The notes under the pieces were generated by a model. The model searched no databases. It was not told the origin of the DNA and saw only the letters and a program-made list of their open reading frames with translations. This document shows, piece by piece, positions 15,861 through 25,107 of a stretch of 64,000 bases of DNA. A program made the position numbers and the translations under genes. The stretch covers positions 4,216,001 through 4,280,000 of the forward strand of contig NZ_CP031557.1 in assembly GCF_003403075.1 (NCBI RefSeq). Direction: 5' to 3'. Within the stretch, counting starts at the first letter, position 1; each line of letters opens with the position of its first letter. This DNA comes from Flavobacterium psychrotrophum (GTDB lineage Bacteria; Bacteroidota; Bacteroidia; Flavobacteriales; Flavobacteriaceae).

Positions 15861-15897
15861 AAAACCCCTTTAAAGCCACCAGCTTTAAAGGGGTTTT
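15861..15897 (-). terminator. Bidirectional hairpin terminator after tatA
   Basis: aaaaccccttta pairs with the complementary taaaggggtttt, with an additional aagc/gctt pair near the loop; T-rich on both sides. It lies 27 nt after the tatA stop. Confidence 0.85.
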
Positions 15898-15924
15898 AAC
15901 AGTATAACTAATTAAATATAGCTA

Positions 15925-16113
15925 TTACAGTTTATTTTCTTCCTGCGCTTTTTTAGGAGCAGAGGTTTGATGGTCTTCGTCTTTGGCGGCATTCTTAAAT
16001 TCTTTAATACCAGTACCCAATCCTTTCATAAGTTCGGGGATTTTCTTTCCGCCAAACAGCAATACAACAATTACCAGTATTACAAGTATTTCGGTGATAC
16101 CTAATTTTCCCAT
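15925..16113 (-). CDS. tatA: Twin-arginine translocase subunit TatA/E
   Basis: 62 residues. It forms the variable pore that carries folded proteins with twin-arginine signals across the inner membrane. One N-terminal membrane helix ([17 protein letters not shown]), then the hinge [23 protein letters not shown], which is the diagnostic TatA amphipathic helix with FG and P, and a charged tail. Length is normal for the flavobacterial short form. A TAACTTTG box on the minus strand (16140-16147) could be its -7 element. tatC is not nearby. Confidence 0.92.
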   Translation of the reverse strand: MGKLGITEILVILVIVVLLFGGKKIPELMKGLGTGIKEFKNAAKDEDHQTSAPKKAQEENKL

Positions 16114-16285
16114 GACAATATAACATTTTAAATATTAGACAAAGTTAATTATAAAATATATTCGTTTAACTAATTACGACAATTATTTGACTTTGGTTTG
16201 CGTTAAATAAACTAAATTCATCAATTGCCTTTATTTTTTAGTAGACTATTGCAGCTGGCAAAACCCTAAAATAAGGCAGTATTAC

Positions 16286-16293
16286 TATATTTG
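16286..16293 (+). promoter_or_regulatory. -7 box of the LytM-SdpI operon
   Basis: TATATTTG, 17 nt before the ATG at 16311, so the leader would be about 10 nt. No clear -33 TTG. Confidence 0.5.
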
Positions 16294-16310
16294 TCAATTA
16301 AACGGTTATT

Positions 16311-17174
16311 ATGGCAAAACGGCTCAAAAAGCAAATCATCCGGAAAAAACTCTTCAATAAAAACCGCCTGGTCATATTGAACGAAGATACCTTTGAGGAA
16401 ATTTTTTCGCTCAGGCTAAACCTGATGAATGTGTTTGTAGGCATTACCAGTATCTCTATTGTAATGATAGCACTGGTTACTTACATTATTGCCTTTACGC
16501 CGCTGCGCGAATACATTCCCGGATATGCCAGCACAAAGCTAAAGCGCGAGGCTACGGCCAATGCCATTAAGTCTGACTCGCTTATTAAAGAGCTGGAAGA
16601 AGAAAAAGCCTACCTGGCATCTATAAAAAAAGTACTTACCGGAGACCTCGACAAAACAAAACTAAGTCGCGACAGCATAGTACCTTCTGAACAAAAAGAG
16701 CTTACCGCCGAGGAAATGAAGCCCAGCGCTGCTGACCAGAAACTGCGTCAGGAAGTGGCACACGAGGATAAATACAACCTTTTTGAAAAAGCCACACCAC
16801 GTGTAAACCAGGTACTATTTGCACCGGTACAGGGCAAGGTAACACAGGCTTACAATGCCGCCAAGAAACATTTTTATGTAGAAGTAGCAGTGGCAAACAA
16901 CACGCCGGTAAAGGCCATATCTGCCGGAACGGTTATACTGGCCGACTGGACCCCCACTAACGGTAACGTAATGGTGGTGCGCCATAACGACGGAATCATG
17001 TCGGTCTACAAACAGCTTACATCAATAACCAAGGAGCAGGGCGATGTGGTAAAGAGTGGCGAAGTACTGGCACTGGCGGGCTTTAGCGGCAAGCAGGGTG
17101 GCGTGCAGCTGCACTTTGAGCTGTGGAAAGATGGCTACCCAATAGACCCAACCCAGTTTATAGATTTTGAATAA
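16311..17174 (+). CDS. Membrane-anchored LytM/M23-like protein, catalytic site degenerate
   Basis: 287 residues. A basic N-terminal cytoplasmic stretch, one membrane helix (about 40-62), a coiled-coil-like region (about 85-110), then a LytM domain (about 165-287). In active M23 peptidases the zinc is held by HxxxD and HxH. Here the first motif position reads KHFYVEVAVANNTPVKA, with no usable His-x-x-x-Asp, and the last reads VQLHFELW, where the first His of HxH is Gln. So it is probably an inactive LytM factor, perhaps an activator of cell-wall amidases as EnvC/NlpD are in Proteobacteria. It overlaps the next gene by one base (TAATG). Confidence 0.85.
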   Translation: MAKRLKKQIIRKKLFNKNRLVILNEDTFEEIFSLRLNLMNVFVGITSISIVMIALVTYIIAFTPLREYIPGYASTKLKREATANAIKSDSLIKELEEEKAYLASIKKVLTGDLDKTKLSRDSIVPSEQKELTAEEMKPSAADQKLRQEVAHEDKYNLFEKATPRVNQVLFAPVQGKVTQAYNAAKKHFYVEVAVANNTPVKAISAGTVILADWTPTNGNVMVVRHNDGIMSVYKQLTSITKEQGDVVKSGEVLALAGFSGKQGGVQLHFELWKDGYPIDPTQFIDFE

Positions 17175-17530
17175 TGGATGCTTTTTTTGATAACATAGCC
17201 ATACCCTCACTCTACTCTGGCATTGCCTTTGCCTTTGTGGGTTCTATGCTGCACTTTAGCCCTCCGTCAGAAATTAACGGGGTTATAGGCTACCGCACTA
17301 AGGCGTCTATGAAATCGCAGGAACGGTGGGATTTTGCCCAAAAGTATTCGGCTATGTTTATGGGTATTTGCGGTGTTATCATGGTTGCGCTGTCTTTGCT
17401 GTCTTACTTTATACCCATAGATGCCGAATTAAAAAACATAGGTGGTTTAGGACTGCTTCTTACAAGCGCAGTATCTATGATAGCCGCTACCGAAATAGCA
17501 CTTAAAAAAAGATTTAAAAACAACTACTGA
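17174..17530 (+). CDS. SdpI-family membrane protein (first of two)
   Basis: 118 residues, three membrane segments. The SdpI/YhfL signature INGVIGYRTKASMKSQERWDFAQ is clear. Bacillus SdpI is an immunity protein, but short SdpI-like proteins are widespread and mostly uncharacterised. The start overlaps the stop of the LytM gene (TAATG), so it is translationally coupled. A close paralogue follows. Confidence 0.85.
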   Translation: MDAFFDNIAIPSLYSGIAFAFVGSMLHFSPPSEINGVIGYRTKASMKSQERWDFAQKYSAMFMGICGVIMVALSLLSYFIPIDAELKNIGGLGLLLTSAVSMIAATEIALKKRFKNNY

Positions 17531-17874
17531 TGGAACTATATCTTGGCAATACAGGTTTACTATGTGGTTTGGTGTTTTTTATCATGGGTGGCATTATGTA
17601 TAAATGGCCGCCAAAAAACATAAACGGCCTGTATGGCTACCGCACGGGTTCGTCTATGCAGTCTCAGGAACGGTGGGAGTTTGCCCAAAGGTTTTCTGCC
17701 ATACAAATGATCAAAGCCGGTGGTGCACTAATGCTTGTAAGCCTTATATTGGCACTGTTGCAGGTGGGCATAGAAGTTATAACCACCATAGGTACCGTAC
17801 TGCTTTTAGCATGCACCGGCTATTTGCTGTTTAGTACCGAAAGGGCTATCAAAAAGAATTTTGGAAATAAATAA
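17530..17874 (+). CDS. SdpI-family membrane protein (second of two)
   Basis: 114 residues with the same signature as its neighbour (INGLYGYRTGSSMQSQERWEFAQ) and the same three-helix layout, so a tandem duplication. Start and previous stop overlap as TGATG. It ends with a KKNFGNK tail. Role unknown; it may act with the LytM factor in envelope maintenance because all three are co-transcribed. Confidence 0.85.
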   Translation: MELYLGNTGLLCGLVFFIMGGIMYKWPPKNINGLYGYRTGSSMQSQERWEFAQRFSAIQMIKAGGALMLVSLILALLQVGIEVITTIGTVLLLACTGYLLFSTERAIKKNFGNK

Positions 17875-17954
17875 AAAGAGTCATTCAGCTATGAACCCAC
17901 TTGTCGGCAGGCAAGGTTTACGGCTAAGATTTATATAAAAAACAATCCGTTACA

Positions 17955-19436
17955 ATGTCATTAAAAACATTAGGAGCGCAACTATTCGCAAAAGTTATTC
18001 ACGGTAAAACCCAAAAATGGGCAAACAATCCTGTAGCCACCCAGCAAAAGGTATTCGGCGAACTTTTGGCGAAAGCCAAAGGCACACAGTTTGGCAAAGA
18101 CCATAATTTTGAGGGCATAGATAGTATGTCTGATTTTGCTGCTCATGTACCCGTACGCGATTATGAGGGGCTTAAGCATTATGTAGACCGCGTGGTACAT
18201 GGCGAAGAAAACATATTGTGGCCGGGCAAGCCGCTGTATTTTGCCAAAACATCGGGCACTACAAGCGGTGCCAAGTACATTCCGCTTACGGCAGAGAGCA
18301 TGCCTTATCATATAGAGGCAGCACGAAATGCCATACTAAGCTACATTAACGAAACAGGCAATGCAGGGTTTGTAGATGGCAAGATGATATTTTTGCAGGG
18401 CAGCCCGGAGCTTGATGAAAAGCACGGCATTAAATTTGGCCGTCTTAGCGGTATCGTGGCGCACTTTGTGCCCGCCTACCTGCAAAAAAACCGTATGCCA
18501 AGTTGGGAAACCAATGTTATAGACGACTGGGAAACCAAGGTAGATGCCATTGTAGCCGAAACCATTAACGAAGATATGACCGTAATATCGGGCATACCTA
18601 GTTGGGTGCAAATGTATTTTGAAAAGCTGCACCAAAAGGCAGGCAAGCCCGTGGGCGATATCTTTAAAAACTTTAACCTGTTTATATACGGCGGGGTAAA
18701 TTATGAGCCGTATCGTGCCAAGTTTGAAAACCTGATAGGGCGCAGGGTAGACAGCATAGAGCTTTTTCCTGCATCTGAAGGTTTTTTTGCCTACCAGGAC
18801 AGCCAGTCCGAAAAAGGTATGCTGCTGCTGCTTAACTCGGGCATTTTTTATGAGTTTATAAAAGCTGACGAATTTTTTACCGAAAAGCCGCGCCGCTACA
18901 CCATTGGCGAAGTAGAACTGGGCATAAACTACGTGCTTATTATTTCTACCAATGCAGGCTTGTGGGCCTACAACATAGGCGATACTGTTGCCTTTACCAG
19001 CCTTGCGCCCTATCGGGTTATAGTTACCGGCAGGATAAAGCATTACATTTCGGCATTTGGTGAGCACGTTATAGGCAAAGAGGTAGAAAGCGCACTTAAC
19101 GAGGCTATGCAGGGCAGCTATGTAAGCGTAAATGAGTTTACCGTAGCCCCGCAAATAAACCCTGCAAGCGGACTGCCTTACCACGAGTGGTTTATAGAGT
19201 TTGAACAAGAGCCTAAAGACCTTGCCACATTTGCCCTTGCGGTAGATACCGCCATGCGAAAACAAAATGTATATTATGACGATCTTATAGCCGGTAATGT
19301 GCTGCGCACGCTGGTAATTACTAAAGTGGGCAAAAATGGTTTTCAGGAATACATGAAATCAATAGGCAAGCTAGGCGGGCAAAACAAGCTGCCCCGCCTG
19401 AGTAATGACCGTAAGATAGCAGCGTTTTTTGAGTAA
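17955..19436 (+). CDS. GH3 family acyl-adenylate-forming protein
   Basis: 493 residues. GH3 proteins activate carboxylic acids with ATP and, in plants, conjugate them to amino acids. The bacterial members are of unknown substrate. Visible motifs are the phosphate loop FAKTSGTTSGAKYIP (about 96-110), the mid-domain ELFPASEGFFAYQD (about 271-284), and the hinge region YNIGDTVAFTSLAPYRVIVTGRIKHYIS (start about 339). Full length for the family. No adjacent carrier or amino-acid enzyme that would reveal the substrate; it stands alone between repeats. Confidence 0.9.
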   Translation: MSLKTLGAQLFAKVIHGKTQKWANNPVATQQKVFGELLAKAKGTQFGKDHNFEGIDSMSDFAAHVPVRDYEGLKHYVDRVVHGEENILWPGKPLYFAKTSGTTSGAKYIPLTAESMPYHIEAARNAILSYINETGNAGFVDGKMIFLQGSPELDEKHGIKFGRLSGIVAHFVPAYLQKNRMPSWETNVIDDWETKVDAIVAETINEDMTVISGIPSWVQMYFEKLHQKAGKPVGDIFKNFNLFIYGGVNYEPYRAKFENLIGRRVDSIELFPASEGFFAYQDSQSEKGMLLLLNSGIFYEFIKADEFFTEKPRRYTIGEVELGINYVLIISTNAGLWAYNIGDTVAFTSLAPYRVIVTGRIKHYISAFGEHVIGKEVESALNEAMQGSYVSVNEFTVAPQINPASGLPYHEWFIEFEQEPKDLATFALAVDTAMRKQNVYYDDLIAGNVLRTLVITKVGKNGFQEYMKSIGKLGGQNKLPRLSNDRKIAAFFE

Positions 19437-19440
19437 AAAG

Positions 19441-20100
19441 TTTAACTAATAAAAAATAAACCACATAGATATATAGCCTTGATTTCCGGTAAAGATTGCA
19501 GAGAAAGCTTCGCTTTACATAGCTATGTGCGGAGTTTATTCCCTATAATTTTCTTTTAAAGTGTCTAAAGCTATGTGCCTATGTGGTTAAAAAATAATGT
19601 AATATGCACATGTTAACCAAAATATCATTTCGTTAACACGTTGCTTTTTTTAATATAAATTCAACTAAAAATAAACCATATAGATACATAGCCTTCGTTT
19701 TCGGTAAAGATTGCAGAGAAAGCTTCGCTTTACATAGCTATGTGCGGAGTTTATTCCTTATAATTTTCTTTTAAAGTGTCTAAAGCTATGTGCCTATGTG
19801 GTTAAAAAATAATGTAATATGCACATGTTAACCAAAATATCATTTCGTTAACACGTTGCTTTTTTTAATATAAATTCAACTAAAAATAAACTATATAGAT
19901 ACATAGCCTTCGTTTTCGGTAAAGATTGCAGAGAAAGCTTCGCTTTACATAGCTTGTGCAGAATGTTATTCTCTATCTGTACTTTTAAGGCATTAAATGC
20001 TATGTATCTATGTGGTTGAAAATAATGTGAGATAAACGATGTTAACCAAAATATCATTTCGTTAACACGTTGCTTTTTTTAATATAAATTTGGCTAAAAA
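19441..20100. repeat. Three tandem copies of a 215-bp intergenic repeat
   Basis: The word aaagattgcagagaaagc occurs at 19491, 19706 and 19921. Each unit contains an inverted pair, aaccacatagatatatagc and gctatgtgcctatgtggtt (unit 1), and ends with gttaacacgttgctttttt. The third unit has drifted in its middle. The last unit runs to within 40 bp of the next start codon. No coding frame. Confidence 0.95.
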
Positions 20101-20117
20101 TAAAAATCCTACATTTG
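20089..20117 (+). promoter_or_regulatory. Promoter of the DUF6909 gene
   Basis: TTTG at 20089-20092, 17 bp, TACATTTG at 20110-20117, about 17 nt before the ATG. The -33 box lies inside the end of the third 215-bp repeat. Confidence 0.6.
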
Positions 20118-20133
20118 CTAACAAACAAACATT

Positions 20134-21822
20134 ATGCAGGGAATTAAAAACATAACACGTTCGCGTGCCCAGGAATCTTCAGCAGCTATAGAGCGGCTTT
20201 ACATTACTATGCGCCACCTTTTTAACCGTGGGTTCTACAAGCCTATGGGTATAAGCGGCGATACCTTGCGCGAAGCTTTGCTTTCGCTAAGGCCTGAAAT
20301 TTATGGTTCAATAGCCGAAGAAAAAGCCGAACTAAATGGCTTACTGTATGTTATAGAGCGCCTTCCGGTGGGTATAGAGCAATGCCGCTTTATAAACCTT
20401 ACCAGCGATGAGGGCTATGGCAAGAGCCATTTTAAGGCCATAGTGCCGCCAAAACGTAAACGAAACTGCTACCGCATAGACGATGAGCAGATGAATATAG
20501 AAATTACTCGCGGGCGCAGCGATATTTACGATATCCTTACGCACCTTACGTTTATCTACGTAGAGTCTGATAAAATTAAGAATCGTGTACTTATAGACGA
20601 TAATGGCGAGATAGCGCGCGACTGGGTAAAACTGGAGCAGATTATTGCTAAAGAAGAAAAGCTTACGTTAGAGGAGCGCGAGCAGGCCATAAGCCATGTA
20701 AGCAACGTGCTGGGCCGCACTTTTGCAGAGCTCACCGATATTTACGACGGTTTTGGCACCAAGGCAGACCCTGATCGTTTTCTTAAGGTAATATACTGGC
20801 TGGGCAAACTGGCCATAGAAGAGGCTATGGGAGCCCAAAAGCGTACCATAACCTTTACCCCTATACTGCGCGAAAGGCTGGGTCACCACATTCATGGTGA
20901 AATATGGGCAGACAACATTAAGGCGGTACTTAAGCAAAACGGCTTGCTGGAACGCCCTATACATATTATAAGTGCCAATATGCACAGTGTTATGAACTCG
21001 CTGTTTGCACACCAGCTGCTTAAGGCCAAGTATAAAGATAAAGATGCGTTCTTTATTTTTGAAGAACTGAGCAAATCGGGCAACGACCCGCTACGCGAAA
21101 AGGTGCAGGAATTTGCCATGAAAAACGGCATGATCTATATGCCGGATACATCGGGTACTAACATAGACGTGCAGATTTTTGATACCGATAAGATCGACTT
21201 CTCTAAAACAGCATTCCCAACATCTGATACGGGCGATAAAAAACCGGTTATCATTGTTATGGACTATGCCTTTGGCGAACAGGCTTATGAAACCATAGAT
21301 GAGCTGCTTAAACCTTACAAAGAGGGCGATAAGCGCACACTGGTAAATGTAGAGTCGGTTTCTATAATGGGTAAGGCAGGTATACTTGAAGGCAGCAAAG
21401 GCGACATCATGATACCATCTGCCCATATAAATGAGGGTACCGGCGATAACTATCCGTTTGATAACGAGCTTACGGCAGATATGTTTGAGGGGCAGGGCAT
21501 ACCGGTATATAGCGGCCCTATGGTTAGCGTACTGGGTACATCACTCCAAAATAAAGACCTGCTTAAGTTTTTTAACGAGAGTACATGGGGTGTTATTGGC
21601 CTGGAAATGGAAGGTGCTTATTATCAAAAAGCCATACAGAGTGCCAGTAAAATCAGAAAAAGCATTAACCCGGATGTTAAGGTACGCTATGCCTACTACG
21701 CATCTGATAACCCGCTCGAAACGGGCAGCACGCTTGCAAGCGGTGGCCTGGGTACTACAGGAGTAAAGCCTACTTACCTGATTACCATAAAAATATTAGA
21801 ACAAATTTTCAATATCCGATAA
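20134..21822 (+). CDS. DUF6909-type protein with nucleosidase-like C-terminal half
   Basis: 562 residues. The N-terminal half (about 1-270) is helical and of unknown function. The C-terminal half (about 270-562) has the look of the purine nucleoside phosphorylase/AMP nucleosidase fold: SIMGKAGILEGSKGDIMIP (about 410), SAHINEGTGDN, YSGPMVSVLGT (about 460) and GLEMEGAYYQ (about 490), where the MEGA motif normally binds ribose. It could hydrolyse or phosphorolyse a nucleotide. It is upstream of, and co-directional with, the Wzz/RfbD genes (7-nt gap), though its link to polysaccharide synthesis is unclear. The family name is from memory; the fold call rests on these motifs. Confidence 0.75.
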   Translation: MQGIKNITRSRAQESSAAIERLYITMRHLFNRGFYKPMGISGDTLREALLSLRPEIYGSIAEEKAELNGLLYVIERLPVGIEQCRFINLTSDEGYGKSHFKAIVPPKRKRNCYRIDDEQMNIEITRGRSDIYDILTHLTFIYVESDKIKNRVLIDDNGEIARDWVKLEQIIAKEEKLTLEEREQAISHVSNVLGRTFAELTDIYDGFGTKADPDRFLKVIYWLGKLAIEEAMGAQKRTITFTPILRERLGHHIHGEIWADNIKAVLKQNGLLERPIHIISANMHSVMNSLFAHQLLKAKYKDKDAFFIFEELSKSGNDPLREKVQEFAMKNGMIYMPDTSGTNIDVQIFDTDKIDFSKTAFPTSDTGDKKPVIIVMDYAFGEQAYETIDELLKPYKEGDKRTLVNVESVSIMGKAGILEGSKGDIMIPSAHINEGTGDNYPFDNELTADMFEGQGIPVYSGPMVSVLGTSLQNKDLLKFFNESTWGVIGLEMEGAYYQKAIQSASKIRKSINPDVKVRYAYYASDNPLETGSTLASGGLGTTGVKPTYLITIKILEQIFNIR

Positions 21823-21828
21823 GCTGTA

Positions 21829-22809
21829 ATGGAAAACCAAAACACAAACCAGAATAACGACGTAGACATCAATGAAGTAAAACAGCGCCTTAAAGGGTAT
21901 GCTGCCAGGGTTAATGATTCTTTTTTTGACGTTATACTTTTTATAAGGCATTATATAATTGCTGTAATTATACTGGTTGTAGCCGGTGTGGGGCTTGGTA
22001 TTTATTTAGATAGTGGGGCTAAGACATACAGCCACAAAATTTTTGTTACGCCTAACTTTGGCAGTGTAGATTATTTGTACGAACAAATTGAACGCATAAA
22101 CGGCAAGCTAAAGGAAGGCGATACTACCTACATTAAAAACTTAGGAATCAAGAATCCTAAAAAAATTCTGAAGCTGGAAATAGACCCGGTTGTAGATATC
22201 TATGATTTTATGGATGAGAACAATCCTGACCAGCAAAATAAAAGGATAGACCTGTTTAAGATTATTGCCGAAAACGGGGAGATGTCTAAAACCCTGGAGG
22301 ATAAAATTACCAGCCGTAATTATAAAAACCACCTGGTAACGTTTACCACGACCGAAAGAACCGATGCAAATAGTCTTATAGAGCCGTTTCTTAAGGCACT
22401 AAATAACGACCCTTACTGGAAACAGATGCAAAAAGAAGGGCTGCAAAACCTTGAGGTTAAAAATGCAGAAAATGATGTAATGATTAGCCAGGTAAACAAA
22501 GTACTGTCTGATTATGGTAACACAGGCAGCACATCGGGTGTATCTATGCGTACAGATAATACCAACCTTACTGACTTGTTTTACTTTAAAAACATGCTTG
22601 TAAGAGAACAAGGCCGCAACAAAATAAGCAAAATCGATTTCCAGAAGGTTATAAAAGACCGTGGTACGGTTTTAAACATTTATAAAAGCGGCATAGTAAC
22701 CGGGCATACTAAGCTTATCTTACCAATTATCTTTTTGTTGCTGTTTACCTTTATTGTTAAGTTCAGAGATTATTATCGTTCTCAATTAGCTAAACGTAAT
22801 CTAAAATAA
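21829..22809 (+). CDS. Wzz-like chain-length determinant protein
   Basis: 326 residues. Two membrane helices, one near 38-62 (IRHYIIAVIILVVAGVGLG) and one near 293-312, with a large extracytoplasmic domain between. This is the topology of polysaccharide co-polymerases that set O-antigen length. The sequence between is lysine/asparagine-rich and only weakly like enterobacterial Wzz. It begins the polysaccharide cluster and is followed 10 nt later by rfbD. Confidence 0.7.
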   Translation: MENQNTNQNNDVDINEVKQRLKGYAARVNDSFFDVILFIRHYIIAVIILVVAGVGLGIYLDSGAKTYSHKIFVTPNFGSVDYLYEQIERINGKLKEGDTTYIKNLGIKNPKKILKLEIDPVVDIYDFMDENNPDQQNKRIDLFKIIAENGEMSKTLEDKITSRNYKNHLVTFTTTERTDANSLIEPFLKALNNDPYWKQMQKEGLQNLEVKNAENDVMISQVNKVLSDYGNTGSTSGVSMRTDNTNLTDLFYFKNMLVREQGRNKISKIDFQKVIKDRGTVLNIYKSGIVTGHTKLILPIIFLLLFTFIVKFRDYYRSQLAKRNLK

Positions 22810-22819
22810 TTCCTGCATT

Positions 22820-23650
22820 TTGAAAAAAGTTTTAGTAACAGGTGCCGGTGGGCAGCTGGGCCAGGCACTTAAAAAAGCCGCACCCGCACACACCGGCCTT
22901 GAATTTTATTTTGCATCATCGGGCGAAGTAGATATTACATCGGGCGAAAGCCTTGAGGCAGTATTCAGCACATTTAAGCCAGATTATGTTATTAACGCTG
23001 CTGCTTATACCGCTGTAGACAAAGCCGAAACAGAACCGGAAAAAGCACAGCTTATAAATGTAACCGGCGCTGCAAACCTTGCTAACGCATGCCTTAAATA
23101 TGGCTGTGCATTGCTGCACGTTTCTACCGACTTTGTTTTTGACGGAAACAGTATCACAGCTTACACCGAAGAGGATGTGCCTAACCCTACTGGGGTATAT
23201 GGCAAGACCAAATTAGAAGGCGAGCAGCAGGTAGCGGCAATACTGCCACAGCATTACATCATCAGGACGTCGTGGGTATATTCTGAGTTTGCTAATAACT
23301 TTAAAAAAACCATGTTGCGCCTTGCCGCAGAGCGCGATACCATAAACGTGGTAAACGACCAGCGCGGCACGCCTACAAATGCTAACAGCCTTGCCGAAGC
23401 ACTTATTGCCATTATAAACAGTAATAAGGCGGCATACGGCATTTATAACTACAGCAACGAAGGTGAGGCAACATGGTACGATTTTGCAAAAAAAATATTT
23501 GAAGTAAACAATGTTTCTATAAATTTACGGCCTATACCTACTTCAGCATTTCCAACACCTGCTAAAAGGCCGGCGTATAGCGTGCTGGACAAAACCAAAA
23601 TTAAAGAGGTTTTTAACCTTGTAATACCCAAATGGCAAACAGAAGTCTAA
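22820..23650 (+). CDS. rfbD: dTDP-4-dehydrorhamnose reductase
   Basis: 276 residues from a TTG at 22820 (MKKVLVTGAGGQLGQA). Last step of dTDP-L-rhamnose synthesis, NAD(P)H-dependent. Rossmann glycine motif GAGGQLGQ (7-14), the serine/tyrosine region HVSTDFVFDG, and catalytic YGKTK (about 126-130). The C-terminus is KRPAYSVLDKTKI, typical of RfbD. rfbA, rfbB and rfbC are not in the window, so they must be elsewhere. Implies rhamnose in the polysaccharide made by this locus. Confidence 0.92.
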   Translation: MKKVLVTGAGGQLGQALKKAAPAHTGLEFYFASSGEVDITSGESLEAVFSTFKPDYVINAAAYTAVDKAETEPEKAQLINVTGAANLANACLKYGCALLHVSTDFVFDGNSITAYTEEDVPNPTGVYGKTKLEGEQQVAAILPQHYIIRTSWVYSEFANNFKKTMLRLAAERDTINVVNDQRGTPTNANSLAEALIAIINSNKAAYGIYNYSNEGEATWYDFAKKIFEVNNVSINLRPIPTSAFPTPAKRPAYSVLDKTKIKEVFNLVIPKWQTEV

Positions 23651-23653
23651 CAA

Positions 23654-24412
23654 ATGGATATATCAGAATTTTCGAGATTAAACAACAAAGCGAATTATGA
23701 TAGGCATCCGTGGGAAACATCCCGCGTTAATGTTTTAAAGCACCTGCTAAAAAGCTTTAAGCTAAAGTTGCCTGTTCAGCGCATTGTAGACATAGGTGGC
23801 GGCGACGCTTTTTTGATAAACAACCTGTATTCAGAAAATTTTGCAAACCAGTATTTTGCCATAGACATTGCCTATACGCCAGAGGTTATAGCACAGTTAA
23901 AGACTAATTATAATAACAGCCCTATTACCTACTTTAACAGCATAGAAGATTACCTGGCTGAGTATGACGATGGTGTGCCCACCTTGTTTTTGTGCATGGA
24001 TGTTTTAGAACACCTGCCGGATGAGGGGCTTATACTATCGCACTTAAGCAGCAACCCGGCTAATTATTACTTTTTTGCCGTACCGGCATTTCAGTCTATA
24101 TTTTCAAGCCATGATGTGCTGCTGGGCCACTACAGGCGTTATACCGTAGCAGGGTTTAAAAATATGCTTATGCAGCATGGTTTTAGCATAAACAAAAAAG
24201 GCTACTACTTTACCTCGCTGCTATTTTTAAGATGGGTAGAAAAACTGCTTAAAAAAGATAAAAAAGAATCGATAGACAACTGGGAAGCCGGCAAACAAAA
24301 AACGGCATTGATAAATACAATGCTTACGCTCGATTTTAAAACCACAACTTTACTGGGTAAGCTGGGTATTACCGTACCCGGATTGTCCTGCTACTGCTTA
24401 TGCAAAAAATAG
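23654..24412 (+). CDS. Class I SAM-dependent methyltransferase
   Basis: 252 residues. The SAM site is visible as RIVDIGGGDAFL (about 44-55), and the post-II region as LFLCMDVLEHLPDEG, the pattern of Methyltransf_23-type enzymes. It is 3 nt after rfbD and overlaps the next gene by 13 nt. The substrate could be a sugar or lipid-linked intermediate of the polysaccharide; not determinable here. Confidence 0.85.
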   Translation: MDISEFSRLNNKANYDRHPWETSRVNVLKHLLKSFKLKLPVQRIVDIGGGDAFLINNLYSENFANQYFAIDIAYTPEVIAQLKTNYNNSPITYFNSIEDYLAEYDDGVPTLFLCMDVLEHLPDEGLILSHLSSNPANYYFFAVPAFQSIFSSHDVLLGHYRRYTVAGFKNMLMQHGFSINKKGYYFTSLLFLRWVEKLLKKDKKESIDNWEAGKQKTALINTMLTLDFKTTTLLGKLGITVPGLSCYCLCKK

Positions 24413-25107
24413 CCATAATAATACCTTGCTATAACGAAGAAAAAAGGCTTAGCGGGGCTGCCCTCGAAGAATTGCATAACACTACAAATGTGCATATATA
24501 CCTGTGCAACGATGGCAGTACAGATGGCACTGCGGCATTAATAGATGGTTTTGCTAACACTATGGAGCGTTGCTTTGCCATACAATATTCTAAAAACCAG
24601 GGCAAGGCAAATACCATATACAAATCTGCCAATGCGCTTTTAGCAAAAAACGACTATACCCATATAGGCTATTTTGATGCTGATTTTAGTACTCCCGTAA
24701 GCGAAATGAAGCGTATGCTTGAGCGCCTGGAGCAGGTGCCTTCGCAGTTTATAATAGGATCGCGCGTTAAGCTGCTAAACAACGACATACAAAGAAAAAC
24801 ACACCGCCACTTTATAGGCCGGGCAATTATTACCCTTGTAAATATCAGGCTTAAACTGGGCATTTATGATACCCAGTGCGGGGCAAAGCTTTTTCCGGTA
24901 ACAATAGCGGCAGAAGGTTTTACGCAGCCGTTTAAAACATCGTGGCTTTTTGATATCGAACTCTTTATCCGCCTTAAGAAAAAGGGATTGCTCATACAGG
25001 GCGAAGAGTTTCCGCTGCGGCACTGGAAAGATGTAGATGGCTCTAAGCTGGGCTGGAAAACATCATTCAAAATTTTAAAAGAGTTACTGATATTACAAAA
25101 GCTATGA
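24400..25107 (+). CDS. Family 2 glycosyltransferase, dolichyl-phosphate-mannose-synthase type
   Basis: 235 residues. GT-A fold: IAIIIPCYNEEKRL at the N-terminus, LCNDGSTDGT (about 38-47), and the DxD-like FDADFSTP (about 91-98). The later motif RVKLLNNDIQRKTHRHFIGR and the CGAKLF segment match soluble polyprenyl-phosphate sugar transferases of the DPM1 group. It probably charges undecaprenyl phosphate with one sugar for the membrane-bound transferases encoded next. It overlaps both neighbours. Confidence 0.87.
   Translation: MQKIAIIIPCYNEEKRLSGAALEELHNTTNVHIYLCNDGSTDGTAALIDGFANTMERCFAIQYSKNQGKANTIYKSANALLAKNDYTHIGYFDADFSTPVSEMKRMLERLEQVPSQFIIGSRVKLLNNDIQRKTHRHFIGRAIITLVNIRLKLGIYDTQCGAKLFPVTIAAEGFTQPFKTSWLFDIELFIRLKKKGLLIQGEEFPLRHWKDVDGSKLGWKTSFKILKELLILQKL

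Noticed and set aside
18336..19265. 309-codon minus-strand frame
   Set aside because: Antisense of the GH3-family gene; long only because of codon bias in the true gene.
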